Positions 1-11,240 of a stretch of DNA of 64,000 nt are shown here, in pieces. Numbering within the stretch: position 1 is the stretch's first letter; every line of letters begins with the position of its first letter. Position numbers and translations under genes: made by a program. Source of the stretch: Phyllostachys edulis (lineage: Eukaryota; Streptophyta; Magnoliopsida; Poales; Poaceae); the NCBI GenBank assembly GCA_036346405.1, contig CM070548.1, positions 69,721,739 through 69,785,738 on the forward strand. Reading direction: 5' to 3'. The notes under the pieces were generated by a model that saw only the letters and a list, made by a program, of their open reading frames with translations, searched no databases and was not told the origin of the DNA.

Positions 1-960
1 GTGAATGCTCAAGGCTCTATAGATGTTAAATGAACACTAGCAGGGGGGGTATTTATAACCCCCACCAACAATTATGACCGTTGGGGAGGGAAATCCCAAC
101 TTTCAGCGAAATACGGTATGACCGCCATCTAGAGCGCGGTACGATTGGCTAGAACAGAGGCATTTAATACTTTTGACATAGCCGTTGAAAATCCGGGGCG
201 GTACGATCGCCAACCAAAACGCGATACAACCGCATCGCCCGGTCATACTGCATTGACTAGTGGTACAACCGATCATAGGGTTTCCAATTTCGCCGAAATG
301 ACATGCTCTCTGGAAAATGCGTACCGCCTTAGAAAAATTGGTACAACCGCAAAGCGGTATGACCGATTATCAGGGAGAGCTCCGAGCCAAAATACATCGG
401 TTCTGGTTTTATCAAACCGCCAACTAGGATTCGGAACGACCGCAATACGGTAGTACCGCTCAAAGAGCCGGTCGTACCGCATTAGCGCTCAGTTGGCAGA
501 AGCATTCAAAATTTGGTAATACCGCCAAGTAAAGTGCGGTCATACCGCTCCAAGCGGTACAACCGCCAGTAAGACTTCGGTACTACCGATTTCTGACAAA
601 TGTACTTAAAGTTTTTAAATTCAAATTCAAATGTATGCATGATCCTAAATTGATCCATATGGCACAAGAGTATGCTATCAAGCTATTAGTCACGATCCCT
701 CTTAATAGTACGATATTTAACCTATAATCCGGTCTTCCAACCATTTCTCCTAAGACCGGTAAAATATAAAAATGATCCTAGACTACTTGTACCTTGTCTT
801 GAGCTATGTAGATCTTCATTGAACCCTTTAGCATGCATCTTTACGTCATCAAAATCACCAATGAGACTTAACCTTGTAAATACTCAATAAACACGTTAAT
901 CCCATATTCACATATTATCATTAATTACCAAAACAATTTTTAGGGACCTAGATGCTTTCA
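1..960 (-). repeat. 3' LTR of Element 1 (partial)
   Basis: It matches 9875-10896 with scattered substitutions and a few indels, for example a missing stretch near position 42. It ends in GATGCTTTCA at 960, the expected CA terminus. On this strand it is followed directly by the complement of a polypurine tract. About 570 bases of the LTR lie beyond the window start. It contains many copies of the dyad CGGT-N3-ACCG between 113 and 590. Confidence 0.9.
50..58 (-). promoter_or_regulatory. TATA box of the Element 1 3' LTR
   Basis: The minus strand reads TTATAAATA within a C/G-run context, and the same motif is kept in the partner LTR at 9940-9948. Its place inside the LTR and its conservation in both copies support it as the LTR promoter's TATA element. 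Confidence 0.5.
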
Positions 961-976
961 ATCTCCCTCTTTTTGG
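961..976 (-). other. Polypurine tract of Element 1
   Basis: The minus strand reads CCAAAAAGAGGGAGAT immediately upstream of the 3' LTR. A purine run in this place primes plus-strand DNA synthesis in LTR retrotransposons. Confidence 0.75.
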
Positions 977-1488
977 TAATTGATGACAACACAACTAATA
1001 TGTGAGAAAGATTGTTTTGAATATACTAAGAGTGTATATTCTTTTGATGACTTAACAATAAAATAATTCTTGCAATATGCTCAAATGAGTTTTGAGAATT
1101 ATTATCTCGTTAAATCCAATTTAAAGAAAGCTCCCCCTTAACATGTGCATAAAAATGATAGAAGATCTTTGCAAGCACATAAAGAGATATTTGAAATTTT
1201 GGCGGAGTTTCTTTAGCATGTTTGAACTTGAGGGAAATGCAGTAATGAAATATGACAATAATTGAGATTGCATTTCAAGAGAATATCATATGTATAAACA
1301 ACATCCAACAAGTTCAACATGATAAGCAACATGGATTTAAACTATTACAAGCACATGAGTTCAACAATAAAACCATATTACAAAAACACATATAAGCCCA
1401 TATATGGTAATAGTAGCAAAAGAACTTGCTTCCCCTAAATCTTTGTCACTTACTTCTCCCCATTTGGCATCAAGGTACCAAAAACATC
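977..1488. other. Noncoding spacer between third ORF and 3' LTR
   Basis: AT-rich sequence in Element 1 with no ORF or repeat that I can recognise. It is the 3' untranslated part of the element. Confidence 0.5.
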
Positions 1489-3207
1489 TCAGACTGCTGG
1501 GTCCTGAGGAGGAAGAGAAGCTAGGTCCTGAGAAGCGGGATCCTGAGTAGGCGGGTCCTGAGCTGGAGCAGGAGCAGGAACTGAGGCTGGAGCTGGAGGA
1601 GCGACATCCGGAGGTGCTGAATCCTGAGAAGCAGTGGCCTGATCCGTAGGAGGAACAGGTGCTGGATCCTGAGGAGCTGAAGCAACAAGTGCTGGATCCT
1701 GAGCCACTGGATCTGTAGCTGGTGCTGGAGGAGCTGAGACAGGAGCTGGAGGCACTGAGGCCTGAGGCACTAAAACTGGGGCCAAAGGAGGAACAACAGA
1801 GGAAGTAGAGGCCCCTGAAGGTGGAGGAGGACGACGAGAGTATCGCTGAGGAGTCCTCAAAATCTACTCCATCTCGTTAATGCTTTCCGCCATAGCAGCA
1901 ATCCTATTATGAGTCTCATCAAAGAAATCATTTTGTGTCAACTCTAGGTCAGCTAGCTTGTTGTGTGTCTCATTTTGAAACTCTATTTGGGCTGTCTTCA
2001 TTTCTTGCAAAGTGCTAAGGATCAACTGCTGATTCTGAAGAATCTGTGCAAGTGTACCTTCAGTAGGAGCATCAACAACAGCAGCAGCAGCATCGGCATC
2101 ATCCTCATTACCACCATGACGAGGAGGAAGGCCGTCTCGAGGCCTGTAAGACTTATGAACTGATCCCAATCCACCATGATACTCAATTTTCTTCATAATC
2201 AAAGCCATGATGTATGGAGCATAGTAAATCCTTTTAATCCTATCATTCTTGGAAGAAACTATGCCCTGGAGAATCACATCCACAACATCAAATTTTGTTC
2301 CCTTCATAATATGATCAATGATATTCCAATCATAGCCTCTGACTGCATCAAAATTACCGCTCTTGGGGTAAAAAGTATGATTAATAATCTTGTTAATCAT
2401 GCTTGGAATGGGCTTAAGTCTAGTAATTGTTCCTAGCTTATTCCTGACAGTGGAATCATAATGGTCAGACCAAGCGGGAGGAAGTAAAGCAGGGCTGTCA
2501 AAGAGTTTCTCCCAAGTGCCAGACTGTATCCTTAAAACTTGCTCAAATTCCTCCTTAGTACTCTCCACATATCTGGTAACTGATATCCATCTGATTGAGG
2601 TCAAGTCTGGAGAGACATGCACTGTGGCATAAAACTACCTGATAAGCTCATCATCATAATTCTGCTTTAGTGCTACAAGGTCATGAAGACCCACTCGATG
2701 AAAAAGTTGGTAAACACCATTGTACTTATTCAAAGAGTTTATGTGAGGCCACTTAATCCATTTGTGATCTGCAAATTTCCTGTGATTTCCATATAGCTGC
2801 TCATAAATTTGTTCTTGAAAAACAGTATGGAATCTTGGATTAACTGAGTCTGATTTGAAAAGATATTGATTTACATGGCGCTTGAGTGCATATTCATCAG
2901 GTGTAAGGAGTCTCAAGTCAGTCGGAGGCTCTCCCAAATCATCATCTGTACCAGCTTGAGTTTCTTGTTCTGACTCGGTCTCAGACTCAGACTCATCTTC
3001 TTCACTTTCTTCAGTTTCAGGTTCAGGTGCTGGTCTTTTTCCTTTTCCATGAACTACCTTTTGTCGAACTGATCGAGCTTGTTGTACTGGAGCAGCAGGT
3101 CGAGTTCTTGGAGTTTGCTGGGATGGAGCTGCAGGAGGTTGAGATGAAGATTTCCCTCCTCTTGGTGGTCCATGCGACTTTCGAGTTAAAATTCTTGTCC
3201 TAGGCAT
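1489..3207 (-). pseudogene. Third (env-like) ORF of a SIRE-type element, two in-frame TAG codons
   Basis: This is one reading frame of about 570 codons, from an ATG at 3207 to a TGA at 1489-1491. It is interrupted by TAG at 2635-2637 and at 1864-1866, with no change of frame. The N-terminus is basic and proline/glutamine-rich (to about residue 65) and is followed by an acidic Glu/Ser/Asp stretch (about 65-95). A globular part of about 250 residues comes next, then a heptad-like segment (ILQNQQLILSTLQEMK and on), then a Pro/Ala tail with repeated QDPA-type units. ORFs in this position are called env-like in SIRE elements, but I see no signal peptide or clear membrane helix. A plant-transposon structural protein of unknown role is equally likely. 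Confidence 0.7.
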
Positions 3208-4283
3208 CTTCACAGAGATAGGATGAGTTATAAGGACTTCAAAAGATCAATCAAAATAAAATTAAGTGAAAAGGAGATGAACTCTCTGTTTTCTGTCAGG
3301 ATGATCGGTCATACCGCCGTTATATGGCCGGTACGACTGCACTATGGTTGAACCGTGCTTAAGAACTAGTTGTACCGATCGTCTTGACCGAGTTCTAGGG
3401 CAAACACTAGATCGAATTTTTGATGATTTTTCATGGAATGAATCCATGGTATGGATGCGCAAGCATCATTAGTCATCAAATATGTCAATTTGCCCAATTA
3501 GAACTACAGAAATCATCTACATTTCCATTTAACCCTAAAAGGATACCTAGGGTTCCAAATTCGATAAAAACTTGAATCAAACGAGGTTTTACCTTAAGAT
3601 TTGGAGGAGGTGAACCCTAGAGAAGCAAAGATCAACAAGAGTGCTACAAATCGCTGAAGATTTGAGTGGAGGTTTTGAGAGGTCATCGGGTTGGAGAGAT
3701 AACGCTCGAGAGGAAATGAAACGGTGCGGGTTTCGGTTGAACCGTCGCGAGGGTTAAGGCTCGGGTGAACAGTAACCGCAGGGAGTTACTGCCCTCTCAC
3801 AAACCGACGCGATCGTACCGCCAATAGACCGCCGGTAGTACCGCACTGTGGTCTTACCGTTGTTATAACGCTGGTCGTACCGCACAGCGGTCGTACCGTG
3901 CTTATAACGCCGGTTGTTTCGATCATCCTGGAGCTTCAAGGAATAGTTCTGGATTTTCTTTGGAATTGGAAAAATTTGCAAATGATCCTTAGTTTTGCAC
4001 TCAAATAAATATAATTAAGGATCATTATGCATAGAATAGACTATTGTCTATATAAGAACATAATTTTTATGATCATACTCATCTTTAATAAAAGTTTTGA
4101 AAAATACTTTCATAAAAGATCTCAAATAACCCCAAATGAAGCACAATACATGAGGCAAGAGTTCAAACAACATTTAAATAGTCTATGACATTTAACTCAT
4201 TTCTCAATTTGCAAAAGCGGCCTTCATCTAGTGACTTGGTGAAAATATCCGCTAATTGGTTTTCGGTTCTTATGTGGCTAATT
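3208..4283. other. Spacer between RNase H and third ORF with CGGT-N3-ACCG dyads
   Basis: About 1.1 kb with no recognisable protein. Two clusters (about 3300-3400 and 3740-3920) carry exact or near copies of the 11-bp dyad that fills the LTRs of the same element. It may hold the promoter or leader of the third ORF, but that is inference. Confidence 0.5.
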
Positions 4284-4840
4284 TCAATATCTCTCTTGCT
4301 CACATGATCTCAAAAAATGGTGGCGAATATCTATATGCTTGGTTCTTGAGTGTTGAACAAGATTATTAGCTATTTGCACGGCACTATCATTGTTACACAA
4401 AAGAGGCATTTTATCAAATTTAATTCCATAATCCATCAATATTTGCCTCATCCATAGCAATTGAGCACAACAACTTCCCGCGGAAACATATTTGGCTTCA
4501 GCCGTGGATAACGCTACGGAGTTTTGTTTCTTGGATGACCATGATACTAAAGATCTTCCTAAGAATTGATAACTACCCGAGGTGCTTTTTCTATCTACTT
4601 TACAACCCGCATAATTGGAGTCCGAATATCCAATTAAATCAAATTTAGCACCTTTGGGGAACCATAGGCTAATGCTAGAGGAATGCTTTAAATATCTTAG
4701 TATTCTTTTAACGGCCATTAAATGACACTCTTTTGGAGTTGGTTGAAAACGTGCACACATGGAAACACTAAGCATGATATCGGGCCTAGATGCGGTGAGA
4801 TAAAGCAAGCTACCAATCATAGACCTATAAAGTTTTAAAT
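4284..4840 (-). pseudogene. RNase H domain of Element 1 pol
   Basis: This is the copia RNase H that degrades the RNA strand during reverse transcription. It begins with IGSLLYLTASRPDIMLSVSM, which links RT to RNase H, and continues with YSDSNYAGCKVDRKSTSG, where the aspartate is catalytic. ALSTAEAKYVSAG supplies the catalytic Glu, and the C-terminal part reads RTKHIDIRHHFLR. The frame is open for about 178 codons and is separated from the RT frame by a shift near 4840. It is the best kept part of pol in this element. Confidence 0.9.
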
Positions 4841-5615
4841 CACCGATTTATCTCCCTCATTTAAGTCAAGATGACCGTTGGTTGCCATGGAGTCTTGATG
4901 GGTTTTGCATCCTCCATGCCAAACTTCTTGATCAAATCCTTTACATACTTGGTTTGGCTCACGAAGGTTTTATCTTTGAGTTGCTTGATTTGAAGTCCAA
5001 GGAAATAGCTCAATTCTCCAATCATGGACATTTCAAATTCCCTAGACATCATATCACTAAACTCTTTGCAAAAATCTTGATTAGTAGACCCAAAAATGAT
5101 ATCATCAACATAAATTTGACAAACAAAGAAATCATCATTTAAGACTTTAGTAAATAGAGTTGAATCAATTTTCCCGATTTTGAATCCTTTTGAGACTAGA
5201 AAATCTCTAAGATGTTCATACCATGCTCTAGGAGTTTGTTTAAGACCATAGAGCGCCTTAGAGAGTTTATAGACATGATTTGGATTTTTAGGATCTTCAA
5301 AACCGGAGGTTGTTCAACAAAGACAAGTTCGGATATTTTACCATTCAACAATGCACTTTTAACATCCATTTGAAATAATTTAATATCAAAGCATGATGTA
5401 AAAGCAAGTAATATCCGAATTGACTCAAGCCTAGCTACGGGAGCAAATGTTTCACCAAAATTCAAACCTTCGACTTGTGAATAACCTTAAGCAACCAATC
5501 TTGTCTTATTTCTTACAACCATACCGTTCTCATCTTGCTTGTTCCTAAAGACCTATTTTGTACCAATCACATTATGTTCCTTGGGTCGATCCACCAATGT
5601 CCAAACTTCATTCCG
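4841..5615 (-). pseudogene. Reverse transcriptase domain of Element 1 pol
   Basis: The RT (RVT_2 type) starts near EVWTLVDRPKEHNVIGTK and runs through FGETFAPVARLESIRILLAF and MDVKSALLNG to IYVDDIIFGS (about 5100-5120). The catalytic YVDD is intact. The frame is broken several times: a TAG replaces a Trp codon and a TAA replaces a Gln codon in 5461-5552, and there are frameshifts near 5190 and 5290. It makes cDNA in an intact element; this copy cannot be functional. Confidence 0.9.
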
Positions 5616-6937
5616 GGTGAAGTTATTGAGTTCTTCATGCATAGCATTCACCCAATCCGGATCTTCAAGTGCTTCTTCTGCATGCTTTGGCTCAATAGAA
5701 GAGACAAAAGAGTAACGTTCACAAAAAGAAGCAACACGAGAGCGAGTTTGGACACCCTTACTTACGTCACCCAATATTTGATCTATTGGATGATCCTTTG
5801 CAATTGCATTGTGAATTCTTGGTGGTAGGTTGGATGGTAGATCATCTTCCTTGTTTTCCTCTTCATTAACTTGTACTTGACTTGTGAAAGAAGTAGGAGG
5901 CTCAACTTGAGTGGAAGATGATTGATTATCCTCAGGCTTGATGTCGCCTATTTGTATATATTCTATTGCTTTTCTTAAGGCTTTATCACCTACATCGTCT
6001 AAATTCTCATGCTCTTCTTGAGAGCCATTAGTTTCATCAAATTGCACATCGTGCCTTTCTTCAACTAAACCGGAGTTTTGGTTACAGACACGATAAGCTT
6101 TGCTATTTGAAGAATAACCAAGCAAGAAACCAACATCACAACGACTTGCAAATTTTGAAAGACGAACACCCTTCTTCAAAATATAACATTTGCAACCAAA
6201 TACTCGAAAATAAGAGATGTTCGGTTTTCTTCCTACAAGAAGCTCATAGGAAGTCTTTTTCAAAAGACGATGCAAATAAAGCCGATTTATGGCATGACAA
6301 GCGGTGTTAATTGCTTCCGCCCAAAAGCTATCGGAAATATTATACTCATGAAGCATTGTCCTAGCCATTTCAATTAATGTACGATTTTTCGTTTCTACAA
6401 CCCCATTTTGCTCTGGAATGTAAGTTGTGGAAAGTTCGTGCTTTATTTCAAGTTCATCACAAAGAGTTCCACTTTAGTATTTTTGAACTAGGAACCATTA
6501 TCACTACGGATTTTCTTTATTTTGAAATCAAATTCATTTTGAGCCCTTTTTGCAAAACTTTTGAAAATGCCGGAGGTTTCACCCTTGTCATCTAGGAAGA
6601 ATACCCATGTGTATCTAGAGTAATCATCCACAATGACTAAACAATAGCTATTACCCCCGATACTCTTATAGGTTGTTGGCCCAAGCAAATCCATATGTAA
6701 GAGTTCCAATGGTCTAGAAGTTGACATGATACTTTTGGAAAGATGAGAATTAGCGACTTGTTTTCCGGCTTGACAAGCACTACAAAGTTTATTTTTATCA
6801 AACTTCACATCTTTCAAGCCAACAACTAAATCATGTTTGAAAAGCTTTTTGAGTTGAATCATTCCAACATGAGCTAGCCTTCTATGCCAAAGCCAACCCA
6901 ATGAGTTTTTTTTGCCATTAAACAAGTTTTTAAACAA
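5616..6937 (-). pseudogene. GAG-pre-integrase and integrase of Element 1 pol
   Basis: The zinc-binding N-terminus reads WHRRLAHVGMIQLKKL and later CSACQAGKQ (HHCC). The DDE core follows: HMDLLGPTTYKS, VDDYSRYTWVFFL, then IRSDNG with a stop straight after. The third acidic residue lies in the next open segment (5553-6368) just before ARTMLHEYNISDSFWAEAIN. The C-terminal part keeps YELLVGRKPNISYFRVFGCK. Integrase inserts the cDNA into chromosomes. The break near 6370-6490 combines a stop and a frameshift. Confidence 0.9.
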
Positions 6938-7290
6938 AATTCATTTGAACTAAAATCCACTAAATAAAGATTTTCAAATCTAAAGCCTTTGAAAATTAAA
7001 GAACTATCTTTTGCATTAGAGATTGTAACACCTTCACTAGAGAATGAGCAAATTAGTCCAAGATCACATATTTGAGTAACGGATAGCAAATTAAAATTTA
7101 ATGATTCTACTAAAGATACATTGGAAATGAAAAGGTCATTTGAGATAGCAATTTTACCCAATCCTATTACCTTTCTTTTGCTATTATCGCCAAATGTGAT
7201 CTTGTCTACTCCTTTTCTATTCTTGAATGTGGTGAACATCTTTCTATCACCGGTCATGTGTTGAGTGCATCTACTATCAAGCACCTAATG
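6938..7290 (-). pseudogene. Aspartic protease of Element 1 pol
   Basis: The segment reads VLDSRCTQHMTGDRKMFTTF and on to FNLLSVTQICDLGLICSF, the copia protease layout. The family motif is D-S-G-C/A-T; here the Gly after DS is Arg, so the active site is damaged. A TAG sits directly upstream of VLDS. The protease would cut the Gag-Pol polyprotein. Confidence 0.85.
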
Positions 7291-7394
7291 TTTTCCATCG
7301 GTTTTATAGTTCACCTACAAAATAAGAATCAAGTTCTTTTAGGTACCCAAATTTGTTTGGGTCCTTGGAGGTTAGTAACCAAGGATTTAGGCAC

Positions 7395-9253
7395 CTAAAT
7401 AGCATTCTTTTTAGCGCTTAGAATTGAAGTGCCAACAAAACGCGCAGTTACTTTACCATCCTTAGTCTTTCTAAGCATATAACATGAATCATATATACCA
7501 AGAGATAGAGTCTTACCCTTAGGACAATTTTGTTGCACATGTTCTATTTCCCGGTACTTATAGCAATACTTACCATTTTGCCTCACAAACCTTGTGGGCT
7601 TGTTTCCCGGCTTCTTACCTTTCTTAGGCACATACCCAAGACGTTCCTTATTGAATGAACACATTTGCTTACTCAAAAGCTTGTCAAGAGTAGCCTTACC
7701 CTGGAAACACCTTTCCAAGCTTTTGCTTAGCTTGGTTACTTGCTCTTTTAGCTCATTGTTCTCAACAATAAGCTTAGCATCATTTTGCTCAACATTAACA
7801 TGATTAGCATTAATACTAGAGCAACATGGTATAGTAATAGGATCATTACATGAAATAGATGCACTAGTTTTAGCAATTTCTATACTAGGCGTATCATCAA
7901 TAATATCACATGTAATTTCTATACTAGAGCAAGACTTGCTTGATTTTTTTTGGATAAGCAAGTCATGAGCTTCCTTTAGCCCCCCATAAGAATCTTTTAG
8001 AGAAATAAACTCTCTATTCAAGACATTATGTTTTGACTTTTCTTTTCCAAGATATTCATTTAAGTCTTCAAGCATATCCATTAATTCATCATAAGTTGGT
8101 TTATCATTATCAATGGAAACCTTATGTCCTTTTGCCATGAGGCAAGTAGGAGTGGAGAATAGCGAAGGAGCTTCCTTGATGGCGATGCCAACGAGTCCCT
8201 TCTTCTTGAGAGACTCATCCTCATCGGAATTGGAGTCGCTTGATTCATCATTTGAATCCCACTCTTCAATATGGGCTTCATGTTTGCCATCTTTGTGAAG
8301 CTTCTTGAAAAGCTTCTTCTTGCCACTATACTCCTTCTTGAATGATTTGCCATTGTCATTCTTATTTGCGAGGCAACGAGAAGCAATGTACCCCTTCTCT
8401 TCATAATTATAGCACCAAATGTTGCTATAACGATTTTTGTCACTTGAGGATTGCCCTTTCTTGTACTTGCCAAAGTTGAGCTTCTATTAGGGCGTCTCTT
8501 CATGGACTTCTTCATTCTTCTTACAAGAAATGCATACTCCTCGTTGGAGTCTTCTTCTTCATCCTCATCGTCACTTGATTCCGCTTTGGCCTTGGAAGCA
8601 GTAATCTTCTTCTTTGAGGAAGATATCTCTAAGAGCTCTTCCTTGTCCTTCTTGAACAATTTATTTGTGATGAGGTTGCCCAAAATTCCGTTTGGTGTCA
8701 TTCTTGGCAACTCGGGAGAGTTGAGAAATAACGTCACTAACGTCTCATACTTGTTCAAAAGAGCCATAAGAATCTTGCGCACAATTTCAACATCAAGAAG
8801 GTTAGTCCCAAGGCCTTTGAGCTCATTCACAATGTTGTTGAGTCTTGAATACATCTCATTGATGTTTTCATGAGACAACATTATGAAGTTCTCATATTTG
8901 ATTCGAAGCCTATACAATTTAGCTTCTTTGAGCGTGGATGTTCCCTCATGGATTTCCGAGAGGATGGTCCAAATATCGTGAGCGATTTCCAAATTGCTCA
9001 CTCTATTGAACTCATTCGCGTTCAAAGCGCCAAATAGAGCGTTTATAGCTTGGGCATCTAAATGAGCATTACGCGCCTCTTGATCCGTGGGAATTAGTGG
9101 ATTAAGAGGCATGATGTAGCCCTCATTTACGATTTTCCAAATGCTTGGACTCATGACCTTTAAATAAATTGACATTCTAATTTTTCAATAAGCGTAATTA
9201 GAGCCATCAAACAAAGGAGCCTTTCCTATAGCAATTCCCTCACTAGCCATCAT
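7395..9253 (-). pseudogene. gag of Element 1 (UBN2-type capsid plus decayed zinc knuckles)
   Basis: The true start is probably one of the paired ATGs at 9250-9253, giving MMASEGIAIG and FDGSNYAY. A TGA (9185-9187) stands where the family has the Trp of YW. The capsid part runs through LDAQAINALFGALNANEFNR and YENFIMLSHENINEMYSRLN. A frameshift near 8470-8490 moves the reading frame. In the new frame CYNYEEKGYIASRC and, further on, CYKYREIEHVQQNC are CCHC knuckles in which Cys or His have become Tyr. Long Ser/Asp/Glu-rich and coiled-coil stretches separate the two knuckles. Gag would form the virus-like particle. Confidence 0.88.
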
Positions 9254-9295
9254 TTTCTCTCTTAGATGGTTAAGTCTAAATCAATGAGAGATCAA

Positions 9296-9307
9296 GCTCT
9301 GATACCA
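9296..9307 (-). other. Primer binding site of Element 1
   Basis: The minus strand reads TGGTATCAGAGC two bases after the 5' LTR end. It is complementary to the 3' end of plant initiator tRNA-Met, the usual copia primer. Confidence 0.9.
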
Positions 9308-9309
9308 CT

Positions 9310-10896
9310 TGTAGGATCAAGGATAACTGACTAGAGATGGGTGAATATGAGGTTTTTGAACTTTTTAACAAATTAACAATTTAAGCCAATTAATAACTTA
9401 GTTTAAACAAGTTACACTTCTTGCTAAGCAATTCAACATAAGAAATAAGCTAGAAATGTAAATGCGAAAATAGTAAAGACTAGGAATAACCACAATGAGA
9501 CAAAGATGTCTTTTCCGTGGTATCAAGACTTGCCGGTCTTCACTAGTCTACGTTGAGGAAGCTTGACAACTCAAGCCGGCTCCACGAATTAAGCCTTCCC
9601 TCGATCACTATGGTTGTTCTTCCTCCGTTCCGGAGATGGCAAACACCAAACCACTCACAAGCTTGCACCAGGCCTCTTTACAATCTTCTTGAGGAGATCA
9701 CCGTGCTCCACCGCCAAGGCCGTCTAGGAGTTTGGCAAAACTCCAAGAGTAACAAATCGATGACCTTCGCTTGACGGCGGCGCTCAAGTGCAATAGGATC
9801 AACTAGGATGAATGAATGCACTTGAATGAATTCAACCACCTCACAATGAATGCACAAGGGAATTTTGGTGTTGAGTGAATGCTCAAGGCTCTATAGATGT
9901 TAAATGAACACTAGCATATGTCCTTGAGCAGTTGGGGGGTATTTATAACCCCCACTAACAATAAGGACCGTTGGGGAGGGAAACCCCAACTTTCAGCGAA
10001 ATACGGCATGACCGCCATCTAGAGCGCGGTACGACCGCATCCAATGTAGAGCACAGTAACGGCTAGAACAGAGGCATTTAATACTTCTGACATAGCTGTT
10101 GAAAATCTGGCGCGGTACGACCGCCAACCAAAATGCGGTACAACCGCATCACCCGGTCATACCGCATTGACTAGTGGTACAATCGATTGTAGGGTTTCAA
10201 ATTTCGCCGAAATGACATGCTCTCTGGAAAATACGTACCGCCTTAGAAAAATCGGTACAACCACAGAGCGGTACGACCGTTTCTCAAATGCGGTATGACC
10301 GATTATCAGGGAGAGCTCCGAGCCAAAATACATCGGTTCTGGTTTTATCAAACCGCCAACTAGGATTCGGAACGATCGCAATGCGGTAGTACCGCTCAAA
10401 GAGTCGGTCATACCGCATTAGCGCTCAGTTGGCAGAAGCATTCAAAATCCGGTAATACCGCCAAGTAAAGTGCGGTCATACCGCTCCAAGCGGTGCAACC
10501 GCCAGTAAGACTTCGGTACTACCGATTTCTAACAAATGCACTTAAAGCTTTTAAATTCAAATTCAAATGCATGCATGATCCTAAATTGATCCATATGGCA
10601 CAAGAACATGCTATCAAGCTACTAGTCACGATCCCTCTTAATAGTACGACATTTAACCTATAATCCGATCTTCCAACCATTTCTCCTAAGACTGGTAAAA
10701 TATAAAAAGGATCCTAGACTACTTGTACCTTGTCTTGAGCCATGTAGATCTTCATTGAACCATTTAGCTTGCATCTTTACGTCATCAAAACCACCAATGG
10801 GATTTAACCTTGTAAATACTCAATAAACACGTTAATCCCATATTCACATATTATCATTAATTACTAAAACAATTTTTAGGGGCCTAGATGCTTTTA
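9310..10896 (-). repeat. 5' LTR of Element 1
   Basis: 1587 bases beginning TGTAGGATCAAGG on the plus strand and ending GATGCTTTTA, where the partner has TTTCA, so the terminal CA has probably mutated to TA. It contains about a dozen exact CGGT-N3-ACCG dyads between 10020 and 10530 with varying spacers. A related, diverged LTR occurs at 55430. Confidence 0.92.
9940..9948 (-). promoter_or_regulatory. TATA box of the Element 1 5' LTR
   Basis: The minus strand reads TTATAAATA, conserved in the partner LTR at 50-58. It lies about 630 bases before the LTR end that joins the primer site, so it is the likely promoter of the genomic transcript. The dyad array lies upstream of it in the transcription direction. 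Confidence 0.55.
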
Positions 10897-11227
10897 GCGC
10901 GCTAGTGCTAGTACACTGGTGCACGATGTTCTACCCCTGGATGTGTGGATACCGTAAAGGCGCTGTTGTGATCGTTGTTGTGCTGATCAAGGATGATCTG
11001 TGACGTACGTAAGGAACATGAGGGGATGCTGGAGGAGATGATCGACGACTATGGATGTTAAATGATCGACTACTTCCATTACATCGACACACGCAACGTT
11101 GGACCAGGCTGCTCCAACTCTTCACTACACGTCTAGTGGTAACAATCTATGATCTCTTACTCGCATGGCATCCTGGTTTACACGGTAGTTTTTTTGCGTG
11201 CTAGTGTAGCCTACTCGTATCCCAACA
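10897..11227 (+). repeat. 5' LTR remnant of Element 2
   Basis: This is the right part of an LTR that ends CGTATCCCAACA. It matches the 3' LTR part at about 24851-25036 (GGATGTGTGGATACCGTA in both). Its left part was displaced beyond the window by Element 1. Confidence 0.88.
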
Positions 11228-11228
11228 G

Positions 11229-11240
11229 TGGTATCAGAGT
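11229..11240 (+). other. Primer binding site of Element 2
   Basis: TGGTATCAGAGT lies one base after the LTR end. It matches the initiator tRNA-Met complement with one change at the last base. Confidence 0.88.

Larger units (their letters stand above)
1..10896 (-). mobile_element. Element 1: SIRE/Maximus-like Ty1/copia retrotransposon
   Basis: Reading the minus strand, the order is 5' LTR (9310-10896), tRNA-Met primer site, gag, protease, integrase, RT, RNase H, a third ORF, polypurine tract and 3' LTR (1-960, cut by the window edge). Integrase before RT defines Ty1/copia; the long LTR and an extra ORF after pol are known for the SIRE/Maximus lineage. Homologous LTR sequence at positions 1 and 9875 identifies the pair. 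The element ends inside the 5' LTR of Element 2, so it is younger than Element 2. All its genes carry stops or frameshifts. The target duplication cannot be checked because the left end is outside the window. Confidence 0.9.

Noticed and set aside
145..482. ORFs on both strands over the Element 1 LTR
   Set aside because: They arise from the CGGT-N3-ACCG repeats, which lack stop codons; there is no protein similarity and they lie inside an LTR.
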